Source of the DNA: Ramlibacter sp. WS9
GTDB lineage: Bacteria; Pseudomonadota; Gammaproteobacteria; Burkholderiales; Burkholderiaceae_C
Assembly: GCF_003797765.1 (NCBI RefSeq)
Contig: NZ_RKMB01000008.1
Span: 1-64,000, forward strand
Direction of reading: 5' to 3'
Length of the DNA stretch: 64,000 bases
The translations under genes were made by a program, and so were the position numbers. Below the pieces are notes generated by a model that was given only the letters and a program-made list of their open reading frames with translations, did not search any database and was not told where the DNA came from. This document shows, one piece after another, positions 33,298-41,432 of this stretch. Position 1 is the stretch's first letter, and every line of letters begins with the position of its first letter.

Positions 33298-34426
33298 CTC
33301 CCCCCCGAAGCGGGCTGCGCCCGCCCCCCCCTCAAGGGGGCGCCACCAGCGGCCCGGCGGAGCCGGTTCCGCGGTGGCCCCGAAAGCGATCGCGGCCGTC
33401 ATCGCCTGTATCGCGGGCATGGCCTTGGCGCAAGGTAAGTCGTACCCCGGCATCGGCCGTGCCGCGACACCACAGGAAGTTGCGGCCTGGGACATCGACG
33501 TGCGGCCCGACTTCAAGGGGCTGCCCACCGGTTCGGGCAGCGTGGCCAAGGGCCAGGAAGTGTGGGAAGCGAAGTGCGCGTCGTGCCACGGCGTGTTCGG
33601 TGAATCCAACGAGATCTTCAATCCGCTGGTGGGCGGCACGACGGCGGAAGATGTGAAGAACGGGCGCGTGGCCAGCCTGAGGCCCGGTGGCTATCCGGGC
33701 CGCACAACGCTGATGAAGGTCGCGCACGTGTCGACGCTGTGGGACTACATCAACCGGGCGATGCCATGGACGCAGCCCAAGTCACTGACCGTCGAAGAGG
33801 TGTATGCAACCACCGCCTACTTGCTGCACCTGGGCGGGGTGTTGCCCGCCGACTATGCGCTCTCCGACAAGAACATCCGCGACGTACAGCAGCGGCTGCC
33901 CAACCGCAACGGCATGACGACCGCACATGCGCTGTGGCCGGGGAAGGAATTCGGTGGCAGCGCAAAGCCCGACGTCGCCGCACAAGCGTGCATGAAGGAT
34001 TGCAGCGCGGAGACAAAGGTGGCCTCGGCGCTGCCCGCATTCGCCCGCAACGCCCACGGCAATCTTGCCCAGCAGAATCGGCTTGTCGGCGCGCAGCGCG
34101 GCGTAGACACCACCGCTGCCGCGCCGGAAACACCTGCGCTCGCCGTGAAATCTGCCGATGCTGCCTCTCCCGCTCCAGCGGAGGACGTGCAGGCTTTGGC
34201 GCAGAAGAACAGTTGCACCGCCTGCCACGCACCCGACCGCAAACTGGTGGGCCCCAGCTGGAGGGACATCGCCGCCAAGCACCAGGGCAAGGCGGATTAC
34301 CTGGCTGAGAAGATTCGCACCGGCGGCTCCGGCACCTGGGGCGCCATTCCGATGCCGCCGCAGCCGCTGAGCGAAGCCGATGCGCGCACGCTGGCCAGCT
34401 GGCTCGCCAGCGGCGCAAAACCCTAA
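33281..34426 (+). CDS. soxD: Sulfane dehydrogenase cytochrome subunit SoxD
   Basis: 381 aa from ATG 33281, which has GAGG 6 bases upstream within soxC. Two cytochrome c domains: CASCH near residue 100 and CTACH near 310. The N-terminal 30 residues before the signal peptide are the translation of a GC-rich repeat inserted in frame (33298-33379). An alternative GTG at 33374, supplied by the last bases of the repeat, would give a clean signal peptide starting MAPKAIAAVIACIAGMALAQ. SoxD accepts electrons from SoxC in the periplasm. Confidence 0.87.
   Translation: MSKWDSSPPKRAAPAPPSRGRHQRPGGAGSAVAPKAIAAVIACIAGMALAQGKSYPGIGRAATPQEVAAWDIDVRPDFKGLPTGSGSVAKGQEVWEAKCASCHGVFGESNEIFNPLVGGTTAEDVKNGRVASLRPGGYPGRTTLMKVAHVSTLWDYINRAMPWTQPKSLTVEEVYATTAYLLHLGGVLPADYALSDKNIRDVQQRLPNRNGMTTAHALWPGKEFGGSAKPDVAAQACMKDCSAETKVASALPAFARNAHGNLAQQNRLVGAQRGVDTTAAAPETPALAVKSADAASPAPAEDVQALAQKNSCTACHAPDRKLVGPSWRDIAAKHQGKADYLAEKIRTGGSGTWGAIPMPPQPLSEADARTLASWLASGAKP
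33298..33379 (+). repeat. GC-rich Comamonadaceae-style repeat inserted at the soxC/soxD junction
   Basis: Starts CTCCCCCCCGAAGCGGGC and ends near GTTCCGCGGTGGCCCC. The internal parts TGCGCCCGCCCCCC and GGGGGCGCCACCAGC follow a plan I recall as a dispersed intergenic element in this bacterial family. Here it stays in frame and encodes the odd Pro/Arg/Gly-rich stretch at the start of SoxD. Confidence 0.55.
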
Positions 34427-34470
34427 CGAAATAATGCCGCAGGGATATCCCCCATGCGGTGCATCCGGCC

Positions 34471-34480
34471 ATATATTAGT
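34471..34480. promoter_or_regulatory. ATATATTNGT motif upstream of soxY
   Basis: ATATATTAGT, 25 bases before the soxY start, matches ATATATTCGT before soxC (31929-31938). It is part of an AT-rich patch that also has a 10-bp palindrome GGGATATCCC (34442-34451) and a possible -10. It suggests a second SoxR-controlled promoter for soxYZAXB. Confidence 0.4.
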
Positions 34481-34504
34481 ATCGACTTAACCATAGGAGA
34501 GCCC

Positions 34505-34963
34505 ATGAGAACCCGTCGCGAAACACTCAAGCAAGGCGCCGCGGTGGCCGGCCTGTTGGCAGCTACCGGCCTGTTCCCACGCTACGCTTCGGCTGCGTGG
34601 AACAGCAACGCGTTCGAAGCCAAGACCGTCGCGGACGTGATGAAGGCTTTCGGCGCAGGCGCACCCGCTGCGAGCACCGCGGTGACGCTCACCGCACCGG
34701 ACATCGCCGAGAACGGCGCCGTCGTGCCGATGGGTGTGGCCACCACCCTCACGGGCGTGAAGCATCTTCTGGTGCTGGTCGAGAAGAATCCCAGCCCGCT
34801 CGTCGCCAAGTTCGACGTGAGCGACGCGGTCGACGCCAACTTCCTCACGCGCGCCAAGATGGGCCAGTCGTCCGACGTGTATGCGGTCGCGATCACGACT
34901 GACGGCAAGGCTCTCTTCTCCAAGAAGGAAGTGAAAGTCACCCTCGGCGGCTGCGGCGGCTGA
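34505..34963 (+). CDS. soxY: Thiosulfate oxidation carrier subunit SoxY
   Basis: 152 aa. Twin-arginine signal with RRETLKQG. The mature protein ends in the swinging-arm motif GGCGG; the cysteine at position 150 carries the thiosulfate and sulfane intermediates. Forms a heterodimer with SoxZ, whose gene starts 31 bases downstream. TAGGAG site before the ATG at 34505. The frame also runs upstream to 34454, but that start has no ribosome site. Confidence 0.93.
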   Translation: MRTRRETLKQGAAVAGLLAATGLFPRYASAAWNSNAFEAKTVADVMKAFGAGAPAASTAVTLTAPDIAENGAVVPMGVATTLTGVKHLLVLVEKNPSPLVAKFDVSDAVDANFLTRAKMGQSSDVYAVAITTDGKALFSKKEVKVTLGGCGG

Positions 34964-34994
34964 TTGCAACCCACAAAAGATTCAGGAGCACACC

Positions 34995-35309
34995 ATGTCC
35001 GACCCGATGCGCATCCGCGCCCAAGCAGCCGGCGCCAACGCCACCGTCCGCGTGCTGATGAGCCACGAAATGGAAACGGGCCAGCGCAAGGACGCTGCCG
35101 GCAAGACCATTCCCGCATGGCACATCACCGAAGTCACGGCCAGCCACAACGGCAAGGCCGTGCTCACGGCAGAATGGGGCCCGGCCGTTGCCAAGAACCC
35201 GTTCCTCCAGTTCACCGTCAAGGGTGCCAAGGCCGGCGACAAGATCGCCGTGACCTGGAAGGACAACAAGGGCGACACCCGCACCGACGAAGCCGTGGTG
35301 ACCGCATGA
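34995..35309 (+). CDS. soxZ: Thiosulfate oxidation carrier subunit SoxZ
   Basis: 104 aa, immunoglobulin-like fold. Has no signal peptide and is exported with SoxY. Conserved SHEMETGQRKDAAGKTIPAWHI region typical of SoxZ. AGGAG site before the ATG. It stabilises and presents SoxY. Overlaps soxA by 4 bases. Confidence 0.93.
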   Translation: MSDPMRIRAQAAGANATVRVLMSHEMETGQRKDAAGKTIPAWHITEVTASHNGKAVLTAEWGPAVAKNPFLQFTVKGAKAGDKIAVTWKDNKGDTRTDEAVVTA

Positions 35310-36100
35310 GGCGGGCACTGCTCGCGCTGGCGCTGGGCGGCCTGGCCCTCGGCGCGTTTGCGCAGAAATCGGCCACGCAGTCGATCGAGGAATACCGCGC
35401 GATGCTGGCGGACGGCAACCCGGCCGACCTGTTCGAGGCCAAGGGAGAGGCGCTGTGGAAACAAAAGCGCGGGCCGAAGAACGCGTCGCTCGAAGCCTGC
35501 GACCTGGGCAAGGGCCCCGGCGTGGTGAAAGGCGCTTTCGTCGAACTGCCACGCTACTTCCCTGATACGCAGCGGGTGCAAGATCTCGAGTCGCGCCTCG
35601 TGTCGTGCATGGAAACGCTGCAGGGCCTGGACGGCAAGCAGATCGCCGGGACGCCGTTCGGCCGCGGTGAGCAGGCCAATGTGACGGCACTTGCAACCTA
35701 CGTCGCCGCCGAGTCGAAAGGCATGAAGTTCAACCTGCCACAAGCCCATGCACAGGAACGCGTGATGTACGAAGTGGGCAAGCGGGTCTTCTACCTGCGA
35801 GGCGGCACGCACGACTTTTCGTGCGCGTCCTGCCACGGTGAGGACGGCAAGCGCATTCGCCTGCAAGACCTTCCCAACCTCACCAAGAACCCGGGCGCGG
35901 GCCAGGGCTTCGGCGCATGGCCTGCCTATCGCGTCTCCAACGGACAGATGTGGAGCATGCAGTTGCGCCTGAACGACTGCTATCGCCAGCAACGCTTCCC
36001 CTACCCCGGCTTCGGCAGCGACGCCACGATCGCACTGGGCGTCTTCCTCGGTGTCAACGGCCAGGGCGGCGTTTCCACCGCCCCCTCCATCAAGCGCTGA
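35306..36100 (+). CDS. soxA: L-cysteine S-thiosulfotransferase subunit SoxA (monoheme type)
   Basis: 264 aa with a Sec signal (RRALLALALGGLALGAFA). One CxxCH site only (CASCH), with the active-site heme-ligand cysteine in LNDCYRQQR. Where diheme SoxA carries a first heme there are two cysteines (EACDLG, VSCMETL) that could form a disulfide, so this is the monoheme class. With SoxX it attaches thiosulfate to SoxY. Confidence 0.92.
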   Translation: MRRALLALALGGLALGAFAQKSATQSIEEYRAMLADGNPADLFEAKGEALWKQKRGPKNASLEACDLGKGPGVVKGAFVELPRYFPDTQRVQDLESRLVSCMETLQGLDGKQIAGTPFGRGEQANVTALATYVAAESKGMKFNLPQAHAQERVMYEVGKRVFYLRGGTHDFSCASCHGEDGKRIRLQDLPNLTKNPGAGQGFGAWPAYRVSNGQMWSMQLRLNDCYRQQRFPYPGFGSDATIALGVFLGVNGQGGVSTAPSIKR

Positions 36101-36102
36101 GC

Positions 36103-36768
36103 ATGAACCACACCATGAAGATCAGAACGCGCCACATCGCCACCAGCCTCGTCATGGCAGCCGCTGTGGCGGGCTGCGCATCGCTGCCCGGTTCGGCCGA
36201 GCTGGACCAGATCACCGCGCAAACCGTCAAGGCATCGTTTCGCGACGAAGGCTGGGTCAAGGTCGACCGGCTGGTGCAGGACGACTCCAATCGCGAGTGC
36301 AGCGCCGCCGAGGTCGCGGGCAAACCACTGGCACCCGCACGCGCCAAGGCCATCGAAGAGGCGAACCTCAAAACCGTCAAATGGCCCAGCGACGGCAAGT
36401 TCCTGGGCGACTGGAAGGCCGGCGAGCAGATCGCGCAGAACGGCCGCGGCCTTACCTGGACCGACACCGCCACTGCGGCCAACGGAGGCAATTGCTACAA
36501 CTGCCACCAGATCAGCAAGGAAGAAATTTCCTTCGGCACCATCGGCCCGAGCCTCTACCAGTACGGCAAACTTCGCGGCGTTACCGACCCGAACAGCGCC
36601 GCTGCCAAACCCATCGTCGAATACACCTGGGGCAAGATCTGGAACGCCAAGGCCTACAACGCCTGCTCGAACATGCCGCGCGCAGGCCATGCGGGCATCC
36701 TGAACGAACAGCAGGTCAAGCACATCGTCGCGCTGCTGCTGGATCCGCAGTCGCCGGTGAACAAGTAA
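36103..36768 (+). CDS. soxX: L-cysteine S-thiosulfotransferase subunit SoxX
   Basis: 221 aa from the ATG at 36103 (a second ATG is 36115). Signal peptide with a lipobox-like AVAGC, so it may be lipid-anchored. One heme at CYNCH and a Met ligand in CSNMPRAGHAGIL. Accepts electrons from SoxA. Longer than typical SoxX because of an N-terminal extension (residues about 25-95). Starts two bases after the soxA stop. Confidence 0.9.
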   Translation: MNHTMKIRTRHIATSLVMAAAVAGCASLPGSAELDQITAQTVKASFRDEGWVKVDRLVQDDSNRECSAAEVAGKPLAPARAKAIEEANLKTVKWPSDGKFLGDWKAGEQIAQNGRGLTWTDTATAANGGNCYNCHQISKEEISFGTIGPSLYQYGKLRGVTDPNSAAAKPIVEYTWGKIWNAKAYNACSNMPRAGHAGILNEQQVKHIVALLLDPQSPVNK

Positions 36769-36775
36769 GCACGCA

Positions 36776-38518
36776 GTGAACCTGACCAAGCGCGAGTTCC
36801 TCCAGGTCCTCGGCGCGGCTTCGGTGTGCGGCATGGCTCTGGGCCGCTCCGCCGGTGCCGATGCCGCAACCGCCGCCGAACAGCTGTACGACATCCCGAA
36901 ATTCGGCAACGTGTCGTTCCTGCACATGACGGACTGCCATGCGCAGTTGAAGCCCATCTACTTCCGCGAGCCCAGCGTCAACCTGGGCATCGCGGGCATG
37001 GAGGGCAGGCTGCCTCATCTCGTCGGCGAACACCTGCTGAAGATCGCGAAGGTCCCGGCCGGCTCCGACTATGCCCACGCCCTCACGTGCCTGGACTTCG
37101 AACAGGCCGCGCGCCGCTACGGCAAGGTCGGCGGCTTCGCGCACCTGGCCACGCTGGTCAAGCGCCTGAAGGCGAGCCGTCCCGGCGCGCTGCTGCTCGA
37201 TGGTGGCGACACCTGGCAAGGTTCGGCCACGGCGTTGTGGACGAAGGGCCAGGACATGGTCGACGCCGCCAAGCTGCTCGGCGTGGACATCATGACGGGC
37301 CACTGGGAATTCACGCTCGGCATGGACCGCGTCAAGGAGATCGTCGAGAAAGACTTCGCGGGCAAGATCGAATTCCTGGCGCAGAACGTCAAGACCAACG
37401 ACTTCGGCGATGCGGTGTTCAAGCCCTATGTCATGCGCGAAATCAACGGCGTGCCCTGCGCAATCATCGGCCAGGCCTTTCCCTACACGCCGATCGCGAA
37501 CCCCCGCTACCTGATGGCCGACTGGGGCTTTGGCATCCAGGAAGAGAGCATGCAGAAGGTGGTGGATGAAGCGCGTGCCAAAGGCGCGCAGGTGGTCGTC
37601 CTCCTGTCGCACAACGGCATGGACGTGGACCTGAAGATGGCGGGCCGTGTGACCGGCATCGACGCCATCCTGGGCGGGCACACGCACGACGGCATGCCGG
37701 TCGCCACCGTCGTCAAGAACAAGAGCGGCCAGACGCTGGTGACCAACGCGGGCTCGAACGGCAAGTTCGTCGGCGTGATCGATTTCGACGTCAGAGACAA
37801 GAAAATCCGCGACTTCCGCTACCGCCTGCTGCCGGTGTTCGCGAACATGCTGCCGGCCGATAAAGAGATGGACGCGTTGATCACGAGAATCCGCGCGCCG
37901 TACGAAACCAGGCTGGCCGAAAAGCTCGCTGTGACGGAAGGAACACTCTACCGCCGCGGCAACTTCAACGGCAGCGGCGACCAGCTGCTGCTGGATGCGC
38001 TGATGGACGTGCAGGGCGCCGAAATTGCTTTCTCGCCAGGCTTTCGCTGGGGCACGTCCCTGCTTGCGGGCCAGCCCATCACGCGCGAATGGCTGATGGA
38101 CATGACGGCGACGACGTACTCCTACGCCACGGTCAGCATGATGTCCGGCGAGACCATCAAGACCGTGCTGGAAGACGTGTGCGACAACCTGTTCAACCCC
38201 GACCCGTACTACCAGCAAGGCGGCGACATGGTGCGCGTGGGCGGGCTGGAATACAGCTGCAATCCCCTGGCCACGATGGGCAAGCGCATCGACAACCTGC
38301 GCCTGAACGGCAAACCGCTGGAGGCATCGCGCCAATACAAGGTGGCAGGTTGGGCGCCGGTGGCCGAAGAAGCGCGCAACGCCGGCAACAAGCCGGTGTG
38401 GGAACTGGTGGAGCAATGGCTCAAGGCGCGGGGCGGCGTGGTCGCGCAGCGCCGCGTCAACATGCCGCAGCTCACGGGCGGACTGCCCAACCTCGGCTAC
38501 ACGGCGGCGCAGGCATGA
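36776..38518 (+). CDS. soxB: Thiosulfohydrolase SoxB
   Basis: 580 aa 5'-nucleotidase-fold metallohydrolase. Signal MNLTKREFLQVLGAAS. Dimanganese-site motifs are present: FLHMTDCHAQL, LDGGDTWQGS, MTGHWEFTLG and LGGHTHDGMP. It hydrolyses the sulfate group from SoxY-bound thiosulfate. The start codon is GTG at 36776, eight bases after the soxX stop, with no strong SD. The C-terminal domain contains GGDMVRVGGLEYSCNPLA, which fits the SoxY-binding region. Confidence 0.93.
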   Translation: MNLTKREFLQVLGAASVCGMALGRSAGADAATAAEQLYDIPKFGNVSFLHMTDCHAQLKPIYFREPSVNLGIAGMEGRLPHLVGEHLLKIAKVPAGSDYAHALTCLDFEQAARRYGKVGGFAHLATLVKRLKASRPGALLLDGGDTWQGSATALWTKGQDMVDAAKLLGVDIMTGHWEFTLGMDRVKEIVEKDFAGKIEFLAQNVKTNDFGDAVFKPYVMREINGVPCAIIGQAFPYTPIANPRYLMADWGFGIQEESMQKVVDEARAKGAQVVVLLSHNGMDVDLKMAGRVTGIDAILGGHTHDGMPVATVVKNKSGQTLVTNAGSNGKFVGVIDFDVRDKKIRDFRYRLLPVFANMLPADKEMDALITRIRAPYETRLAEKLAVTEGTLYRRGNFNGSGDQLLLDALMDVQGAEIAFSPGFRWGTSLLAGQPITREWLMDMTATTYSYATVSMMSGETIKTVLEDVCDNLFNPDPYYQQGGDMVRVGGLEYSCNPLATMGKRIDNLRLNGKPLEASRQYKVAGWAPVAEEARNAGNKPVWELVEQWLKARGGVVAQRRVNMPQLTGGLPNLGYTAAQA

Positions 38519-39003
38519 AAGCCTTGGTCGCGGCCGCCGCCCTGCTGTTTTGCGCAGCCGCGAGTGCGCAGCAAGCCACGCACGCCGTGCGCACGCTCAC
38601 GCCCGAAGCGGCGTTGCGCGCAGCGCGGGCCGCGATGGCCAGCTGCGTCAAAAGCGGGTATCAGGTGGCGGTGGTGGTGACGGACCGGTCGGCGATCCCG
38701 CTCGTGATGCTCAGGGACCGCCATGCCGGACCGCACACGCCCGATACAGCCAAGAACAAGGCCTACACCGCGCTGACTTTCAAGACCGACACCCTGGCGC
38801 TGGCGCGAGTCACCCAGGCAGGCCAGTCCATGTCGGGCATTCGCGAACTGCCGGGCGTCGTCACGATCGGCGGCGGCCTGATGATCGAATCGGCCGGCTC
38901 GCTTGTCGGCGCGATCGGCATATCCGGCGCGCCGGGCGGCGAGGCCGACGAAGCGTGCGCACGCGCCGGCATCGCCGAGATCCGCGACGACCTGGAACTC
39001 TGA
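38515..39003 (+). CDS. Periplasmic GlcG/HbpS-like heme-binding family protein
   Basis: 162 aa. Sec signal (KALVAAAALLFCAAASA) and the GlcG/HbpS fold: LTPEAALRAARAAMASCVKSG, DRHAGPHTPDTAKNKAYTAL and GVVTIGGGLMIESAGSLVGAIGISG. ATG overlaps the soxB stop (ATGA). Such proteins bind heme or small organics; next to SoxXADB-type cytochromes a heme or redox-protective role is plausible but unproven. Confidence 0.8.
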   Translation: MKALVAAAALLFCAAASAQQATHAVRTLTPEAALRAARAAMASCVKSGYQVAVVVTDRSAIPLVMLRDRHAGPHTPDTAKNKAYTALTFKTDTLALARVTQAGQSMSGIRELPGVVTIGGGLMIESAGSLVGAIGISGAPGGEADEACARAGIAEIRDDLEL

Positions 39004-39031
39004 CTGTCGCGTGCTAATCTGGAGCCTCGCC

Positions 39032-39649
39032 ATGGATCCAGACCTCACCTCTCCCATCGACCCGGCCGTCACCGCCCCTTGGGCCGCGACGCTGATCCAG
39101 CATCGCCAGACCATCCTGCCCAAGCGCCTGGCCGAACCCGGCCCGGACGCCTTGCAGCTGGAACAGATCTTTCGCGCCGCCGCCGCGGCCCCCGACCACG
39201 GCGAGCGCCTGCCATGGCGCTTCGTCCTGATCCCCGCAACGGCGCGCGAGCGCCTGGCCGAAGTGTTTGCCGCTTCCTTGGTGGAGCGCGACGCGCAAGC
39301 CACAGCCGAACAGGTCGCGCAGGCGCGGGAGAAAGCCTTCCGCTCGCCGACGCTGATGCTGGCCGTGGTGGATGCCGGCCCCGCCGGTGACGAGATCCCA
39401 TTCGTAGAGCGGCTGGTCTCCGCGGGATGCGCCATCCAGAACATGCTGCTGATGGCCACGGCGCTGGGCTTCGGGTCGGCGCTGACCAGCGGCAAGGCCA
39501 TGGAGTCGAAGGGCCTGCGCGGGCTCTTCGGGCTGCAGCCGCACGAACATGCAGTGACCTTCATCAGCGTCGGCACGGCGGGCAAGCGCAAGGCCGCACG
39601 GCTGCGTCCCGAGCCGGTCCGGTTCGTGACGACACTGAGCAGCGGCTGA
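39032..39649 (+). CDS. Nitroreductase-family (YdjA-like) oxidoreductase
   Basis: 205 aa FMN-binding fold. HRQTILPKRLAEPGPDALQLEQIFRAAAAAPDHGERLPWRFVLI near the start and a C-terminal VTFISVGT segment match the YdjA subfamily, which lacks a lid and has broad NAD(P)H-dependent activity. GGAG lies 8 bases before the ATG. It is 28 bases after the HbpS-like gene, but its function need not be linked to sulfur. Confidence 0.82.
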   Translation: MDPDLTSPIDPAVTAPWAATLIQHRQTILPKRLAEPGPDALQLEQIFRAAAAAPDHGERLPWRFVLIPATARERLAEVFAASLVERDAQATAEQVAQAREKAFRSPTLMLAVVDAGPAGDEIPFVERLVSAGCAIQNMLLMATALGFGSALTSGKAMESKGLRGLFGLQPHEHAVTFISVGTAGKRKAARLRPEPVRFVTTLSSG

Positions 39650-39658
39650 CGGTCAGCC
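39644..39658. terminator. Short inverted repeat between converging genes
   Basis: GGCTGAC-G-GTCAGCC spans the nitroreductase stop and lies just before the end of the oppositely oriented gene. A 6-bp stem with a tight loop and no T-tract; weak termination or chance. Confidence 0.3.
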
Positions 39659-39671
39659 TCAGATGGGACTC

Positions 39672-40160
39672 TTACGCTGCTTCGACCAATTGGCGTACGT
39701 GCATGTAGTGGTCGTCCAGCATGACGCCGCACCTCTTCAGGAAATCGATGATGCCTACCAGCTCACCCTTCATCTTCACGATCTGTTCGGTCAGCTGTTC
39801 TTCCGTGATCGCGTTGACCAATGGGTCCTGTGAGGCGTCCTTCTTGGCATAGACGGCCTTCCATCTCGCGAAGTACTTGTTCATGCTCTGCTCGTAGGTC
39901 TGCACCAACTCGAGATCCGCGGGCGACAGCACCTTCGACAACTCAGCGGCCGTGACCGTCTGCACGGTCCGATCTTCCTGCTTGACCACGATGGCCGTCC
40001 CCTCGGGGCGGACCTTGAAGCGCCACCGATCGTCATCCCCCTCCGCCTCCTTGGGACGCTTCGTCAGGACGGTCTTGATCTGGCCGGCGATCTTGTCGAA
40101 GATGTCGACGGCGCCCTTGGTCGCGGCAATGAGCGCTGCAATTTCAACTGGACTCAGCAT
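39672..40160 (-). CDS. Hypothetical cytoplasmic protein, 162 aa
   Basis: No family recognised. Helix-rich and charged, with no signal or membrane segment. Features: an amphipathic start (LSPVEIAALIAATKGAVDIF), a short beta section with KVRPEGTAIVVKQEDRTVQ, and long helices thereafter (VQTYEQSMNKYFARWKAVYA), so it may be a small scaffold or toxin-immunity-like protein. Its strand is that of the following SnoaL-like gene. The ATG at 40160 has AGGAGGG upstream. Confidence 0.55.
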   Translation of the reverse strand: MLSPVEIAALIAATKGAVDIFDKIAGQIKTVLTKRPKEAEGDDDRWRFKVRPEGTAIVVKQEDRTVQTVTAAELSKVLSPADLELVQTYEQSMNKYFARWKAVYAKKDASQDPLVNAITEEQLTEQIVKMKGELVGIIDFLKRCGVMLDDHYMHVRQLVEAA

Positions 40161-40210
40161 AGAACCCTCCTTTGCGAAAGGCCCGAACTTACCGCATCGC
40201 GCCGGCGGTC

Positions 40211-40232
40211 GCCTCCCCAGTGTTGGGGAGGC
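40211..40232 (-). terminator. Hairpin after the SnoaL-like gene
   Basis: GCCTCCCCA and TGGGGAGGC form a perfect 9-bp stem with loop GTGT, 16 bases beyond the stop of the SnoaL-like gene on its strand and upstream of the 162-aa gene. No U-tract follows on the minus strand, so it may be a pause or mRNA-end hairpin. Confidence 0.45.
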
Positions 40233-40247
40233 ACCAGCCCGCCGCCG

Positions 40248-40712
40248 CTAGTCTTTCAGCCGCGTGATCTGCACGCTCGCCACACGCCAGACGCCGTTCT
40301 TGCGGACGTAGACGTCGATGTACCGGTAATGCGTGTTGAACGCTTTGCCGTCGTACGCCCCCGTCATGCGCGTGCGCCCGCTGAGCAGCGCCACGTCGCC
40401 ATAGACCCGGACTTCGAAGTCCTCCACCGTGTACGGATCGATGCGCAGCTGGGGCGACAGCACATCTTCCAGGAACGAGGCCTTGTTCTCGATGTTGCCG
40501 GCCGCATCGATCTGGCGGAAGTCTTCCGTCATGTTGCCGGCAATCGCTTCGCGGTCCTTGCGGACGATCGCCTTGTCCCATGCGTCCGCCTGGCGAGTGA
40601 GTTGGTCGATCAGCGCCTTGGCGGCGGCGTCGGCCGCGACGGCGGCTCCGGCTCCCGCTGCGGCAAACGCGAAGACGGAAGTGAGGATCAGGCAGCGAAA
40701 GAGATGGGACAA
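40248..40712 (-). CDS. Secreted SnoaL/DUF4440-like protein
   Basis: 154 aa from the TTG at 40712. That start has GGAAGG 6 bases upstream and opens straight into a Sec signal (SHLFRCLILTSVFAFAAAG). The longer frame to 40844 overlaps the next gene and is not preferred. NTF2-like fold: ADAWDKAIVRKDREAIAGNM, then DPYTVEDFEVRVYGDVALLSG and RYIDVYVRKNGVWRVASVQ. Likely a small periplasmic binding protein or isomerase-like protein. Confidence 0.75.
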   Translation of the reverse strand: MSHLFRCLILTSVFAFAAAGAGAAVAADAAAKALIDQLTRQADAWDKAIVRKDREAIAGNMTEDFRQIDAAGNIENKASFLEDVLSPQLRIDPYTVEDFEVRVYGDVALLSGRTRMTGAYDGKAFNTHYRYIDVYVRKNGVWRVASVQITRLKD

Positions 40713-40752
40713 GGTGTTGCCTTCCGGGAAGCGGTGTTTGAGATGGCGGCCC

Positions 40753-41160
40753 TCACCGCTTCCTGTGATAGGTGAGCGCCGCGGCAATGCAGAAGCGAAG
40801 CGCATCCACCGGGACAGACTCGCGCTCATCGAACACGATCGCACGGTTTCCTTCGTACTTGAAGTCTTTCGGGAACAGCGTCCGAAAGGTCTCGACCAGG
40901 TTCGTGTTGCAGTTGAAGTACATGGCGTACTGCGCGGGCTGGGCCTTCTTCCAGTCGATGCGCACCGTGCTGCCGCTTCGCGTCTGCGAGGTGACGTACG
41001 CCGGCTCGCTCCACTTCAGCGTCTCTTCCAGCTCGCCCACGCCATCCGTGGCAGCCGCCGTCTCGAAGATCAGCGCGCGAAGCACCAACATCTTGCGGCG
41101 GATTTTCGGCGGATAGGCTTCGAACTTGCTCGCCACACCCGGATTCTGGAACGGCTTCAT
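40753..41160 (-). CDS. DUF1801 (YdhG-like) domain protein
   Basis: 135 aa from ATG 41160 (MKPFQNPGVASKFEAYP). Motifs ETAAATDGVGELEETLKWSEPAY and YFNCNTNLVETFRTLFP are typical of DUF1801, a small fold of unknown function. Cytoplasmic. The ATG at 41214 would add 18 residues without conserved character. Confidence 0.75.
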   Translation of the reverse strand: MKPFQNPGVASKFEAYPPKIRRKMLVLRALIFETAAATDGVGELEETLKWSEPAYVTSQTRSGSTVRIDWKKAQPAQYAMYFNCNTNLVETFRTLFPKDFKYEGNRAIVFDERESVPVDALRFCIAAALTYHRKR

Positions 41161-41220
41161 GTTTCCATGTCTCGTGCCTCGGTCGGCCGAATCTACCATT
41201 TCGCGCCGCGCCATTTCCGC

Positions 41221-41379
41221 TCAGGTCCGCTCGGCCTTCTCGTCGGCCGGCACCGATTGCTCCTGGCGGGCTTTGGTCGCCTGAGGCGGCGCAAAAGGAG
41301 GCGGAAAGCCGACGAACGCCAGGAACACCAGGATCGGGAGCAGGCAGTAGAACAGCGGTCGCTTCCAGTTGAGGTTCAT
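41221..41379 (-). CDS. Small membrane protein, 52 aa
   Basis: From ATG 41379 it reads MNLNWKRPLFYCLLPILVFLAF, one strong membrane helix, then a Pro-rich and charged tail. This is the typical look of small inner-membrane proteins. Upstream ATG 41415 gives 12 more residues. No family recognised. Gap to neighbours is 53-61 bases. Confidence 0.5.
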   Translation of the reverse strand: MNLNWKRPLFYCLLPILVFLAFVGFPPPFAPPQATKARQEQSVPADEKAERT

Positions 41380-41432
41380 TGCAACTGAAGCTGAGGGCTC
41401 CGTTGCGCCGTTCAAGCAGGTCAGAATTCAAG

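Noticed and set aside
31570..33639. 689-codon minus-strand frame opposite soxC and soxD
   Set aside because: Shadow of soxCD; no motifs and it crosses gene borders.
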